Origin: Agapanthus africanus
Lineage: Eukaryota; Streptophyta; Magnoliopsida; Asparagales; Amaryllidaceae
DNA length: 64,000 nucleotides
Direction: 5' to 3'
NCBI GenBank assembly: GCA_030015575.1
Contig: JASDDO010000001.1
Coordinates: 324,665,595 to 324,729,594, forward strand
How positions within the stretch are numbered: the stretch's first letter is position 1; every line of letters starts with the position of its first letter. The position numbers and the translations under genes were made by a program. The notes below the pieces were generated by a model. That model searched no databases. It saw only the letters and a program-made list of their open reading frames with translations, and had not been told where the DNA came from. Shown here piece after piece: positions 12,494-23,655 of this stretch.

Positions 12494-15400
12494 TGTCACG
12501 ACCCGAAAGTACGGAACGTGACTGGCACTTAGATTACGAGACATCTAAAGGAGTACCGTAACCTAAGTCAGCCAAAGCCCAGAAAAATCTAAACCAAAAT
12601 CAAAAGAGAGTGACGGAAAACCTTACATGAAAACGATTTTTAAATCAATTAAGTTGCATAGAATCCCTTTTTAAAAACATCAAAAATCTCGGAAAATTTC
12701 GGCAGAGTCTCCTCTGTAAATTCTAAACCCCAAAATGGGTACAACAAGATATATATAACCTGTAATCATAAAATTGCATCCCCAAGCGGGAGCTAGCTCT
12801 TCGCCCAAGACGGATCACAACCACTTGCAATATATAAGTAGTATCAAGAAAAGAGCATAAAAGAAACGCAAAATGTCAGAAAACACAACGCCGGCTCAAG
12901 TGAGCTCGACCCAAAAGAAACCACATATATACAAATCTCTCAGTCACATCACCAGGTCGCATATACACATAAAAAGTGGTAGATGGAGGATACTAGATAC
13001 AATGATAGAGCAAAAAGAAATAAAGTGCGCTCGCAACCCACCTACGAGCAATGTCGCGAGTCTGAGCAAAAGGAGCTGATGATAAGATAGCCGCCGCTAC
13101 AAGACTGATGAGTCCGACCTGCAAGACACTGTGGCACAACGGAGGTGAGTTGCCAGCTCGTGAGTAGAATATAACATCTAATAAGGCAATCGTAAGAATG
13201 CACGCAATGCGTCACAGCATGTATGTTCAGATGTGATATAATACCTCTAGTATGCATGCACATGTATGCAATGTCACTACTAAATCTTAAGTGTTTTAAA
13301 TGTTAAGAGTTCTGCATTCTTAACTTTAGAAAAAGGAATATCTGTATAATAGCTAAATACCATCAAGAAATCATCTGAAAACCGTGTCAAGCATCGACAC
13401 CAAATATGAAATCACCTCTGTCTCAATGTCTCACAATATCGGGCTCCGTCAGTCCGGATCGGCCCATGTCATCAAATCTCACGACAACGGTTGGTATCCT
13501 CCGTATATCCGCCGCGCCAGACATCACCGGTAGGTAGTCTTCCCCTGCCAGGCTCATCGTCTACAACTCGATCTTCTTGCCCCGGGGTACCATACCGGGC
13601 CCACCATGTACCCGAGACGGTTCATCCACTCCTCGAATCGGGTCTCGAAATCCAACAGAAAACATGAAAACTCATGGTGGACGACACATACATCACGAGA
13701 AAACCGCAACTTTGTTTTAAAAATGATAAATAAAAGCTTTCGTTAAATTCCTGCGGTTTTCCCCAAAAATCCAGAAATCGCAGCAATACTGAAATCCTCA
13801 AGAAAATCATAATGTCCAACTTGTTGTATATGATAAATGTCTATGATATCAAGGTACGCGATGTGAATTGTGGCTAGGAATCTATGTAAGTATGATGATG
13901 ATGCGAGGTATATACATGCTATTCAATTTCATATATCATGTATGATGCAAGTGGCGATACTAAGCTAAACAGGTTCTATGGGGCACGTGGCATGGCAATT
14001 ACCAAAGGCGTGTGTGTCACATGAATAGTGCGCGTGTAACAGATGCCAATGGTAATGGTGTTTGTGCCCTACGAAGTGATATCGCATATGTGTGTATGAA
14101 TATCCATGCAATCTAGTATACGGTTAGTTATAAGGGTATGTAATGTAAATAAATGGGTAAGCTAACTAACAATACAAGTCTTGCAAGAAATAAGGTAATC
14201 CTAACTAGGGGGCGCCTCCGCCATCCAGACGATTTCCCCATAGATGAATACATCTACTCACCTGAATGCCTCGCTAATCCGATCCGACTACCGCCTTGCC
14301 TTTGCGCGCCGCGTCCTATGTTTCCGCGACCGATCCTAGAATCGCACAATGCAAACACATAAGGCTAGATATTTTGTAAAACGCGATATCAAGACCATAC
14401 GAGAAAACTAGCGCCCACAAGCTAAACACGTGTACACCTGGAGCACAAAACGTGTGTGATAACGTCTAAGTACACAGCTAGGGGCTGTTATACTCAGCAT
14501 CACGCCAAATCTAGACTCGAAACATGCGTATCGTATAATAATAAAACACATAGTTTAAGGTAAAACGGTTTCAGACTTTGATAGCGGTGAAATTGGACAA
14601 AATTTCACATACCAGGACCTTAAATATATAGCTGACAACTACCATGCATACCCTAACACCAAGGTCTCTTCCCTCATCTGTGATCTATGTATAACTTACG
14701 AGGCCTACATTTTTAAATCCATGTCCCTTACCCTCTTATGTCTAGCCAAAAAAAAATCGTCTAGTTAATCGAAAAGTATAGCTTCGCAAACTTATAGAAA
14801 ATCAAATATAGAAACCACATTCCATCAAAACTGCACCCTTGTCCATAATAATTCAGTTGAGACATCCACATATAAGAAAAGAGATCAAAACTAAAGGAAT
14901 TCAACATGAGGGTTAAACAAACACTCATGTAAATGAATTTAATTTAATTTATTTTTTTAAGGTTTGAGTATAGTGGGTATTTTGATTCATTGAAAAAATT
15001 GTGGGCAAACCATCATTAACAACTTCATCCAACAACTAATGTCTATTAAAATAAACCAACAAGTTAGGGAAATGATTAAATTTCAGCCTCTCTCTTCTTA
15101 GCTTTATAATTAAATGGTTGCAATGGTTCACTAAAATTAGCAGGCCATTCCAGATTGTCTCGCCATAATAAAACATCAATAGCATGCAACAATCATTTCC
15201 CCACATTCATTATTTGAACAGACATTGATCAACAAAAATAATGTTCCAATACTCACTGCAACTAATGGACAAGCTATGATGGAAGGTTTCACAAGTAGGA
15301 AATAATGAGATTTCGGTCAAAGTGCAGGAATTTAAAAAAAACCCATACACTAAATACTATTGCTACACCTAATAAAGATTGATTAAGGGTGGATTAGCAA

Positions 15401-16098
15401 AACATTTGGTTTCGTACCTTAAGAAGATTAGAAGAAATTCTAACTTGATAAGTTTTGCCACCAAAATGAGGACTTGCTTCAACAAAACTCCCAAGGAGGA
15501 TGAAAAATGAGGTTTGAATAGGATTAGTGAAGGATTTGTGTTGTGATTTGTGTTAAATGGGTGTAGGATTGTTACGAGGTAGAGAGATATTTAACTAAAG
15601 AGAAAAAAAAAGAAAGAAGAAGAGAGAATAAGAGATGGGGAAGGCTCCAGAGAGTGAGAGAGAAACCCAAGCCATGTCTCCTATTTAATGCACCATGCTT
15701 GCAAATTCCCATTTTATTTTATTTTATTTTTTTCATTTTCCTTTAAAGAAAATTCTAAAACCATACCACATTTTAATAGAAAGAAAATGTTAGAAAATAT
15801 TGTTTAGGTTGCCATGGTTGCATAAATTAGTATTAACCTATACTAACCTATGATTAACACTTGATTGGTGTGTGCGCGCATGTTAAAGTAATATTTAATA
15901 ATTAATAAATAAGGAAATAATTATGTAAATAAGTAGTTAAATAAATACTAATTAAATACCAATAAAATAGCATTTACTTAATTAAAATAGTTATATTCAT
16001 GTTTAGGTGGAAAATAATTATTAACTAGGATTTAAGGAAAATACGTATTATTACTAATTAACATATAATTAACCTAAATGAATTTCTAAAGCGTTACA
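12494..16098 (-). repeat. 3' LTR of Gy1 (3605 bp)
   Basis: On the plus strand it runs from TGTCACGACC to AAGCGTTACA, so on the element strand it is TGTAACGC...GGTCGTGACA. It matches the 5' LTR at 19577-23184 along its full length. Small ORFs inside (such as 12873-13079 and 13042-13263) recur identically or nearly so in the other LTR only because the LTRs are copies; none has a recognisable domain. Confidence 0.95.
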
Positions 16099-16114
16099 AT
16101 CTTCCCCCTTAAAG
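16099..16114 (-). promoter_or_regulatory. Polypurine tract of Gy1
   Basis: The minus strand reads CTTTAAGGGGGAAGAT immediately before the 3' LTR, preceded by ACCGAATTT, a context also present in Gy2. Confidence 0.9.
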
Positions 16115-16138
16115 AAATTCGGTCTCCGAATTTAAAAT

Positions 16139-16646
16139 CTAATTACGCGTACCTTCAAAAAGATGGGGATATCTCTTCCTCATCTCGACCTCGGTCTCCT
16201 AGGTGACCTCCTCGCTGTTCGGGCCACGCCAAAGGACCTTGACAGACGGTATAACCTTCGACCTCAATTTCTTCACCTGCCGATCCAAAATGACCACCGG
16301 CTGCTCGGTGAATGAAAGATCACGCTCTAGCTGGATCGTCTGGTGCTGAATCGCATGGGAAGGATCATGAAGGTACCTGCGGAGCATCGAAACATGGAAC
16401 ACGGGGTGAACATCGGGGAAGCTGGGCGGAAGAGCTAACCGATAAGCGACTAGACCAACACGCTCTAGGATCTCGAAGGGACCAACATATCTAGGACTAA
16501 GCTTCCCTTTCCGCCCAAATCTCATCACACCCTTCATCGGAGAGACCTTCAGGAAAACATGATCGCCAACAGCGAACTCGAGTCAGCGACGGCGCCTGTC
16601 AGCATATGATTTCTGCCTAATCTGTGCCGCTCTCATCCTGTCCCGA
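16139..16646 (-). pseudogene. Gy1 integrase C-terminus and chromodomain-type tail
   Basis: The ORF at 16537-16199 reads [20 protein letters not shown], the conserved post-integrase GPF/Y module. A chromodomain-like end follows ([13 protein letters not shown], then VKVLWRG). An in-frame TAG at 16199-16201 sits where chromoviruses have the Trp of the VTWE motif. The frame then reads on to a natural TAG at 16139-16141. A further stop lies near 16583. Chromodomains direct integration to particular chromatin; this copy would lack the last part. Confidence 0.85.
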
Positions 16647-16647
16647 A

Positions 16648-17880
16648 TCAGCTGTATCTTCTCGGTCGTCTCCTGTATGATCTGCGGCCCCAAAATACTG
16701 CTCTCCCTGAGCTTTGTCCAACATACAGGCGATCGACATCTCCTCTCATATAAAGCCTCGAAAGGTGAATCATCTCCTGGAAGCTATTATTGTAGGAGAA
16801 CTCGATCAAAGGCAAATGAAGATCCCAGCTACCACCGAAATCTAAAACACAAACTCTGAGCATGTCCTCAAGAGTCCGAATAGTACGCTCCGATTGACCG
16901 TCAGTCTGCGGGTGAAAGGCTGTGCTAAAACTCAATCGGGTGCCCAAAACTTCCTGAAGTTTCTGCCATAATTGGCTGGTAAACTGGGTGCCCCGGTCGG
17001 ACACGATGCAAGTTGGAACGCCATGCAGTCGCACGATCTCATCAATATAAACCTGGGCATACTGAGAAAATCCAAAAGTGGTCTTCACTGGCAGGAAGTG
17101 AGCCGCTTTCTTCAGTCGATCCACAATCACCCAAATAGAGTCATACCCTCGACTGGTCCTGAGTAGACCCACAATGAAGTCCATGGAGACCTGTTCCCAC
17201 TTCCACTCGGGGATGGGCAAAGGCTGTAACTCGCCAGCTGGCCTCTGGTGCTCAGCCTTGACTTGCTGACAAGTCAGGCATCTCGACACAAAGTCTGTAA
17301 CATCCTTCTTCTTAACAAACAGGACGGGAGCACCCCAAGGTGACACACTCGGTCGGATAAGCCCTTTGTCCAGCAAGTCCTGTAACTGATCCTTTAGCTC
17401 TCTCAGCTCCGCCGGGGCCATCCGATAAGATGGTATAGAGATAGGCCCCGTGCCGGGGATCAAGTCGATGCAGAACTCAATCTCGCGCTCTGGTGGCAGA
17501 CCAGGTAGCTCATCAGGGAAAACATCAGGAAACTCTCTCACAACAGGGACCTGGTCCAACGGAACCTCTGTGGAGCTAGTATCACAAACATAGGCTAAGA
17601 ATCCCTGACACCCTTTCCTCAAGAGCTGACCGGCGCGAAGGGAAGAAATCAAGCTGGGAAGGGTAGCGCTACGATCTCCCTGAAAAACAAGAACCGGCTC
17701 ACCAGGAAAACTGAATCTGACTGCTTTCTCACGGCAGTCCATGGATGCATAACAGGTGGCTAGCCAGTCCATACCAAGAAGAACGTCAAAGTCTAGCATA
17801 TCGAGGAGAATCAAATCAACTGAAGAATCTCTCTCCCCGATACGAACGGAACATGATCGGTACACGAAACGGGCAAACAA
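16648..17880 (-). pseudogene. Gy1 pol with in-frame RT deletion fusing RT start to integrase
   Basis: A 410-codon frame. Residues 1-90 are the protease-RT linker with LLDMLDFDVLLGMDWL. Residues 110-190 are the RT N-terminus with FPDVFPDELPGLPPEREIEF and ending in APVLFVKKKD. The next residues are already integrase (CLTCQQVKAEHQRP), so the RT catalytic core, RNase H and the first integrase zinc ligands have been removed near 17300-17310 without losing frame. The integrase core is complete for D, D and E: MDFIVG, SDRGTQF and QSERTI, with exactly 35 residues between the last two. A frameshift near 16780 garbles the last 35 residues. Related elements have roughly 1.5-2 kb of coding sequence at the missing point (family knowledge). 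Confidence 0.88.
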
Positions 17881-18130
17881 ACGACTCGGCTACCGGTGTA
17901 ATAACGACAAGTGGCTGATCTAACGGAGAAGACTCTCGGCCCAACCTCGGTGCAAAGTACGTGGATACATAGGAATGTGTGGAGCCTGTATCAAATAATA
18001 CCCGTGCATCAAAAGAACATACTGGCAGAGTACCTGTCACGACAGCATTGGATGCCTGTGCATCCTGAGGAGTCAACGCGAACACTCGGGCCTGTCCACC
18101 ACTAGTAACTGGCTGTCCTCTACCTTTACC
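17816..18130 (-). pseudogene. Gy1 aspartic protease
   Basis: In frame with gag, this segment carries the active site VLFDTGSTHSYVS, the canonical DTG of chromovirus proteases. The frame is lost near 17880, one base out from the pol frame, which is probably a decay mutation because related elements read gag-pol as one frame. An in-frame TAA at 18131-18133 separates it from the gag zinc knuckle. Confidence 0.85.
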
Positions 18131-19342
18131 TTATCCTCTGCCTCTGCCCTTGTCACCTCGTCCTCTCTGAACCGGACCGCCACGCCTACGACCTCTAGAA
18201 GCATCTGGCTGGCGTGGAGCATCATCAAGAGTAGGAAGCAGAGCTCTCTGAGGAGGTGGTGAAGGTGGTAAGGTCACATGCGGTACTATCACCGCATCCT
18301 GGCGCCCCATGGTACAGTCTCTGATACGGTGATACTGACTCCCGCACCGAAAACATCCTAGCGACGACTGCTGGGTCTGTGGATATGAACAAAATAACTG
18401 ACCTCATCTCAATCCTCTGCCGCCGCCATCTCCCTGAAATAATCTATCGCGGTGTCTACCTATCTGCCGCTGAGCTGGCGTATCAGTACGGATCCTCTTC
18501 GGCCCAGAAACGACCGGAGTCTCAGAAATACGCTCCTCCAAAAGTAAGGCTGCGTCCATCGTGGCTGTGTATGTATCAAAGTGCTGGGTGCCGATGCCAA
18601 GGAATAGCTGTGTATCAAGCCCTCACACAAACCTCTTTATTCTCTTCTCTTCTGTGTCTACTAGGTACGAAGCATATCGAGACAACTGGGTAAACTGTAT
18701 ATCATACTCCGACACCATCATCCCAGGAGTCTTGCACAGAGACTCAAAACTACGGGCTCGAGCATCTCGGACACTCTCTGGAAGAAAACGAGCAAGAAAT
18801 GCAGCTGTAAACTCATCCCAGGTCATAGAAGGTAGACCTGCAGCTCGGCCTCTCTCTACTAAATCGTACCATGTCTGGGTAAGACCCCCCAGACGAAAAC
18901 TCGCGAACTCCACCAATCTATCATTAGAACACCTCAACGAACGGCAAATCCGAGCCATCTTATCAAGAAATGCCTGTGGGTCCTCTGTCGCACCCGTACC
19001 GGTAAAAGCTGGAGGTCTCAATCTCATGAACTCCTGTAGTGAAACATGGATAGTCGCAGTAGCAGCAGGAGTGACCATCGGTGCAGCAGGTACAATCGTG
19101 GTCTGTGCGGTGCAAGGAACGTTCTCGGATCTCTGTGCCCGGCTGGACTCAATTAAAGATCCCATCATCTGTCGCAACTCTTGCATGCCGGCCTCTAGTC
19201 TGGCAATACGGTCAGGATAAAGCGGATCAGTATGACCCTGAGGGGTAGGCGTATCATCCCGCTCGATCCTCGCCTCAGACGAGCCCGCTCGAATCTCATC
19301 CCTAGCGGCAGCCCGCTGAGCTCTCGTAGTCTTTGGCGGCAT
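18131..19342 (-). pseudogene. Gy1 gag
   Basis: The start is taken at the ATG at 19340-19342 (MPPKTTRAQRAAARDE) rather than the longer open frame to 19378, because the Ala/Arg-rich start is typical. The capsid core includes FMRLRPPAFTGTGATEDPQAF and LGGLTQTWYDL. The CCHC knuckle is CFRCGSQYHRIRDC near 18310-18355, followed by an Arg/Gly-rich tail. Three in-frame stops break it: TGA at 18623-18625, TGA at 18404-18406 and TAA at 18131-18133. The first replaces an expected Arg and the last fits an original Gln codon. Confidence 0.87.
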
Positions 19343-19560
19343 CGAAGCTAGAATAAGAAACATGACTGATAAGAACATTGCAATTGAATCAAGGAATGCA
19401 AGGAATCAAGAAAGGAAATACAAGCAATTATGTCCTAAGGCCACTTAGGCGGAGTACCGTATCGTAAGTATGCCGCGGATCATACCCACGCAACGCCACT
19501 CTGCTTAAGTCACCTACTCCATCTACCAACGTCGTCCTACACTCAGAAAGGTAAAACCTC

Positions 19561-19574
19561 GCTCTGATACCAAC
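19561..19574 (-). promoter_or_regulatory. Primer-binding site of Gy1 (initiator tRNA-Met type)
   Basis: The minus strand reads TTGGTATCAGAGC, complementary to the 3' end of initiator tRNA-Met, two bases from the 5' LTR. Confidence 0.92.
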
Positions 19575-19576
19575 TT

Positions 19577-22500
19577 TGTCACGACCCAAAAGTACGGAAC
19601 GTGACTGGCACTTAGATTACGAGACATCTAAAGGCGTACCGTAACCTAAGTCAGCCAAAGCCCAGAAAAATCTAAACCAAAATCAAAAGAGAGTGACGGA
19701 AAACCTTACATGAAAACGATTTTTAAATCAAATAAGTTGCATAGAATCCCTTTTTAAAAACATCAAAAATCTCCGAAAATTTCGGCAGAGTCTCCTCTGT
19801 AAATTCTATCCCCCAAAATGGGTACAACAAGATATATATAACCTGTAATCATAAAATGGCATCCCCAAGCGGGAGCTAGCTCTTCGCCCAAGACGGATCA
19901 CAACCACTTGCAATATATAAGTAGTATCAAGAAAAGAGCATAAAAGAAACGCAAAATGTCAGAAAACACAACGCCGGCTCAAGTGAGCTCGACCCAAAAG
20001 AAACTACATATATACAAATCTCTCAGTCACATCACCAGGTCGCATATACACATAAAAAGTGGTAGATGGAGGATACTAGATACAATGATAGAGCAAAAAG
20101 AAATAAAGTGCGCTCGCAACCCACCTACGAGCAATGTCGCGAGTCTGAGCAAAAGGAGCTGATGATAAGATAGCCGCCGCTACAAGACTGATGAGTCCGA
20201 CCTGCAAGACACTGTGGCACAACGGAGGTGAGTTGCCAGCTCGTGAGTAGAATATAACATCTAATAAGGCAATCGTAAGAATGCACGCAATGCGTCACAG
20301 CATGTATGTTCAGATGTGATATAATACCTCTAGTATGCATGCACATGTATGCAATGTCACTACTAAATCTTAAGTGTTTTAAATGTTAAGAGTTCTGCAT
20401 TCTTAACTTTAGAAAAAGGAATATCTGTATAATAGCTAAATACCATCAAGAAATCATCTGAAAACCGTGTCAAGCATCGACACCAAATATGAAATCACCT
20501 CTGTCTCAATGTCTCACAATATCGGGCTCCGTCAGTCCGGATCGGCCCATGTCATCAAATCTCACGACAACGGTTGGTATCCTCCGTATATCCGCCGCGC
20601 CAGACATCACCGGTAGGTAGTCTTCCCCTGCCAGGCTCATCGTCTACAACTCGATCTTCTTGCCCCGGGGTACCATACCGGGCCCACCATGTACCCGAGA
20701 CGGTTCATCCACTCCTCGAATCGGGTCTCGAAATCCAACAGAAAACATGAAAACTCATGGTGGACGACACATACATCACGAGAAAACCGCAACTTTGTTT
20801 TAAAAATGATAAATAAAAGCTTTCATTAAATTCTTGCGGTTTTCCCCAAAAATCCAGAAATCGCAGCAATACTGAAATCCTCAAGAAAATCATAATGTCC
20901 AACATGTTGTATATGATAAATGTCTATGATATCAAGGTATGCGATGTGAATTGTGGCTAGGAATCTATGTAAGTATGATGAGGATGCGAGGTATATACAT
21001 GCTATTCAATTTCATATATCATGTATGATGCAAGTGGCGATACTAAGCTAAACAGGTTCTATGGGGCACGTGGCATGGCAATTACCAAAGGCGTGTGTAT
21101 CACATGAATAGTGCGCGTGTAACAGATGCCAATGGTAATGGTGTTTGTGTCCTACGAAGTGATATCGCATATGTGTGTATGAATATCCATGCAATCTAGT
21201 ATACGGTTAGTTATAAGGGTATGCAATGTAAATAAATGGGTAAGCTAACTAACAATACAAGTCTTGCAAGAAATAAGGTAATCCTAACTAGGGGGCGCCT
21301 CCGCCATCCAGACGATTTCCCCATAGATGAATACATCTACTCACCTGAATGCCTCGCTAATCCGATCCGACTACCGTCTTGCCTTTGCGCGCCGCGTCCT
21401 ATGTTTCCGCGACCGATCCTAGAATCGCACAATGCAAACACATAAGGCTAGATATTTTGTAAAACGCGATATCAAGACCATACGAGAAAACTAGCGCCCA
21501 CAAGCTAAACACGTGTACACCTGGAGCACAAAACGTGTGTGATAACGTCTAAGTACACAGCTAGGGGCTGTTATACTCAGAATCATGCCAAATCTAGACT
21601 CGAAACATGCGTATCGTATAATAATAAAACACATAGTTTAAGGTAAAATGGTTTCAGACTTAGATAGCGGTGAAATTGGACAAAATTTCACATACCAGGA
21701 CCTTAAATATATAGCTGACAACTACCATGCATACCCTAACAGCCAAGTCTCTTCCCTCATCTGTGATCTATGTATAACTTACGAGGCCTACATTTTTAAA
21801 TCCATGTCCCTTACCCTCTTATGTCTAGCCAAAAAAAAATCGTCTAGTTAATCGAAAAGTATAGCATCGCAAACTTATAGAAAATCAAATATAGAAACCA
21901 CATTCCATCAAAACTGCACCCTTGTCCATAATAATTCAGTTGAGACATCCACATATAAGGAAAGAGATCAAAACTAAAGGAATTCAACACGAGGGTTAAA
22001 CAAACACTCATGTAAATGAATTTAATTTAATTTATTTTTTTAAGGTTTGAGTATAGTGGGTATTTTGATTCATTGACAAAATTGTGGGCAAACCATCATT
22101 AACAACTTCATCCAACAACTAATGTCTATTAAAATAAACCAACAAGTTAGGGAAATGATTAAATTTCAGCCTCTCTCTTCTTTGCTTTATAATTAAATGG
22201 TTGCAATGGTTCACTAAAATTAGCAGGCCATTCCAGATTGTCTCGCCATAATAAAACATCAATAGCATGCAACAATCATTTCCCCACATTCATTATTTGA
22301 ACAGACATTGATCAACAAAAATAATGTTCCAATACTCACTGCAACTAATGGACAAGCTATGATGGAAGGTTTCACAAGTGGGAAATAATGAGATTTCGGT
22401 CAAAGTGCAGGAATTTAAAAAAAACCCATACACTAAATACTATTGCTACACCTAATAAAGATTGATTAAGGGTGGATTAGCAAAACAATTGGTTTCGTAC

Positions 22501-23184
22501 CTTAAGAAGATTAGAAGAAATTCTAACTTGATAAGTTTTGCCACCAAAATGAGGACTTGCTTCAACAAAACTCCCAAGGAGGATGAAAAATGAGGTTTGA
22601 AAAGGATTAGTGAAGGATTTGTGTTGTGATTTGTGTTAAATGGGTGTAGGATTGTTACGAGGTAGAGAGATATTTAACTAAAGAGAAAAAAAAAAAAGAA
22701 AGAAGAAGAGAGAATAAGAGATGGGGAAGGCTCCAGAGAGTGAGAGAGAAACCCAAGCCATGTCTCCTATTTAATGCACCATGCTTGCAAATTCCCATTT
22801 TATTTTATTTTATTTTTTTCATTTTCCTTTAAAGAAAATTCTAAAACCATACCACATTTTAATAGAAAGAAAATGTTAGAAAATATTGTTTAGGTTGCCA
22901 TGGTTGCATAAATTAGTATTAACCTATACTAACCTATGATTAACACTTGATTGGTGTGTGCGCGCATGTTAAAGTAATATTTAATAATTAATAAATAAGG
23001 AAATAATTATGTAAATAAGTAGTTAAATAAATACTAATTAAATACCAATAAAATAGAATTTACTTAATTAAAATAGTTATATTCATGTTTAGGTGGAAAA
23101 TAATTATTAACTAGGATTTAAGGAAAATACGTATTATTACTAATTAACATATAATTAACCTAAATGAATTTCTAAAGCATTACA
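19577..23184 (-). repeat. 5' LTR of Gy1 (3608 bp)
   Basis: This is a near-identical partner of 12494-16098; length differs by three bases, partly in an A-run near 22690. It is followed on the right by TSD copy AAAAG (23185-23189) and then the remaining 285 bp of the Ath1 LTR. The ORFs in it have no recognisable domain. Confidence 0.95.
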
Positions 23185-23474
23185 AAAAGTCTTGGACTTG
23201 GCGTATTTTTATCAGCACTTTTGACAGTTTCGGCTCTTTTCCTGGAATTTCCTGCACAGATTCTCGAGACAAGTGTTGCTCTATACAAAGATCACGCGTG
23301 CAATGATAAACACTCAATTTCCCTCAAAAATGCCGGTTATAAAGTATAACACAAGTTATTTGGTATTTTACAGTCAATTTGCTAATTTGTGTTATATTCA
23401 TACCGAACACCTTTAGATGATTGTAAAAAATAGGGAAATTGATGTGTTAAAAATGCAATATTTTCGACTGATCA

Positions 23475-23621
23475 GGCGGCACGGGAATCCTGGCAATCCC
23501 CAATTTCCTGCTCGGTCTTATAACAATTATAAGTTGGAGCAGGACCAACGTTCCCCAGCTCAGTACAACAAGCGGGTTCGGTCAATACATCCGTATTATT
23601 ATCTTGATTAAGGCATGACAT
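23475..23621 (-). CDS. N-terminal fragment of the Co2 gag-less polyprotein
   Basis: From ATG at 23619-23621 the frame is open for 49 codons up to the Ath1 insertion. It starts MSCLNQDNNTDVLTEPACC and continues GNVGPAPTYNCYKTEQEIGD. Equivalent segments precede protease in Co1 and Co3 and, frameshifted, in Co5. No gag motif is present. Function is unknown. Its conservation across copies, in frame with protease in Co3, suggests it is the real start of this family's protein. Confidence 0.6.
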
Positions 23622-23630
23622 GGTCGCTAC

Positions 23631-23655
23631 CTGGAGAGAGAGAGAGAAGAAAACA
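23631..23655 (-). promoter_or_regulatory. Splice-acceptor-like tract of Co2
   Basis: The minus strand shows ACGCTAAGTG, a long T/C run and CCAG, nine bases before the ATG at 23621. It looks like a branch-point consensus followed by an acceptor; use is not shown. Confidence 0.5.

Larger units (their letters stand above)
12494..23184 (-). mobile_element. Gy1: complete but RT-deleted Ty3/gypsy (Tekay/Del-like chromovirus)
   Basis: This is a full insertion of 10,691 bp with both LTRs, primer site and polypurine tract. TSD AAAAG occurs at 12489-12493 and 23185-23189. The LTRs (3605 and 3608 bp) are longer than the internal region (3478 bp). They differ by scattered single-base changes, about 1 percent by eye, so the insertion is young. 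Internally gag, protease, integrase and a chromodomain-type tail remain, but RT core, RNase H and the start of integrase are gone. It sits in the 5' LTR of Ath1. It must have moved with RT supplied in trans, or lost RT after insertion. Confidence 0.93.
7176..23474 (-). mobile_element. Ath1: Athila/Tat-type gypsy element, 5' part, carrying Gy1
   Basis: This is a minus-strand element visible from its 5' LTR (right end, 23474) through primer site, leader and gag into protease, where Co1 cuts it at 7176. The LTR ends are TGATCAGTCG at the 5' end and CATTCAATCA at the 3' end. The primer site matches the tRNA-Asp-type site used by Athila and Tat lineages. Ath1 lies inside Co2: the right TSD is GGCGG (23475-23479), and the uninterrupted Co3 sequence shows GGGCGGC at the equivalent point, which supports the boundary. 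RT, integrase and the 3' LTR lie left of the window. Confidence 0.88.
10981..23474 (-). repeat. 5' LTR of Ath1, split by Gy1
   Basis: The LTR occupies 10981-12493 and 23190-23474, about 1.8 kb once Gy1 and one TSD copy are removed. Its outer end reads TGATCAGTCG on the minus strand and its inner end AATCATTCAATCA. It contains a minus-strand TATA box (12075-12082) and a GC-rich near-palindrome at 12364-12381. The region 10981-12190 has no supported gene. Confidence 0.88.

Noticed and set aside
12873..13263. ORFs repeated identically or nearly so at 12873-13263 and 19956-20346
   Set aside because: They coincide because they lie in the two LTRs of Gy1. Overlapping frames on both strands, no domain and LTR location argue against a gene.
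18561..19220. Plus-strand ORF of 219 codons
   Set aside because: It is the antisense of Gy1 gag; the minus strand has the recognisable capsid core and the CCHC knuckle.
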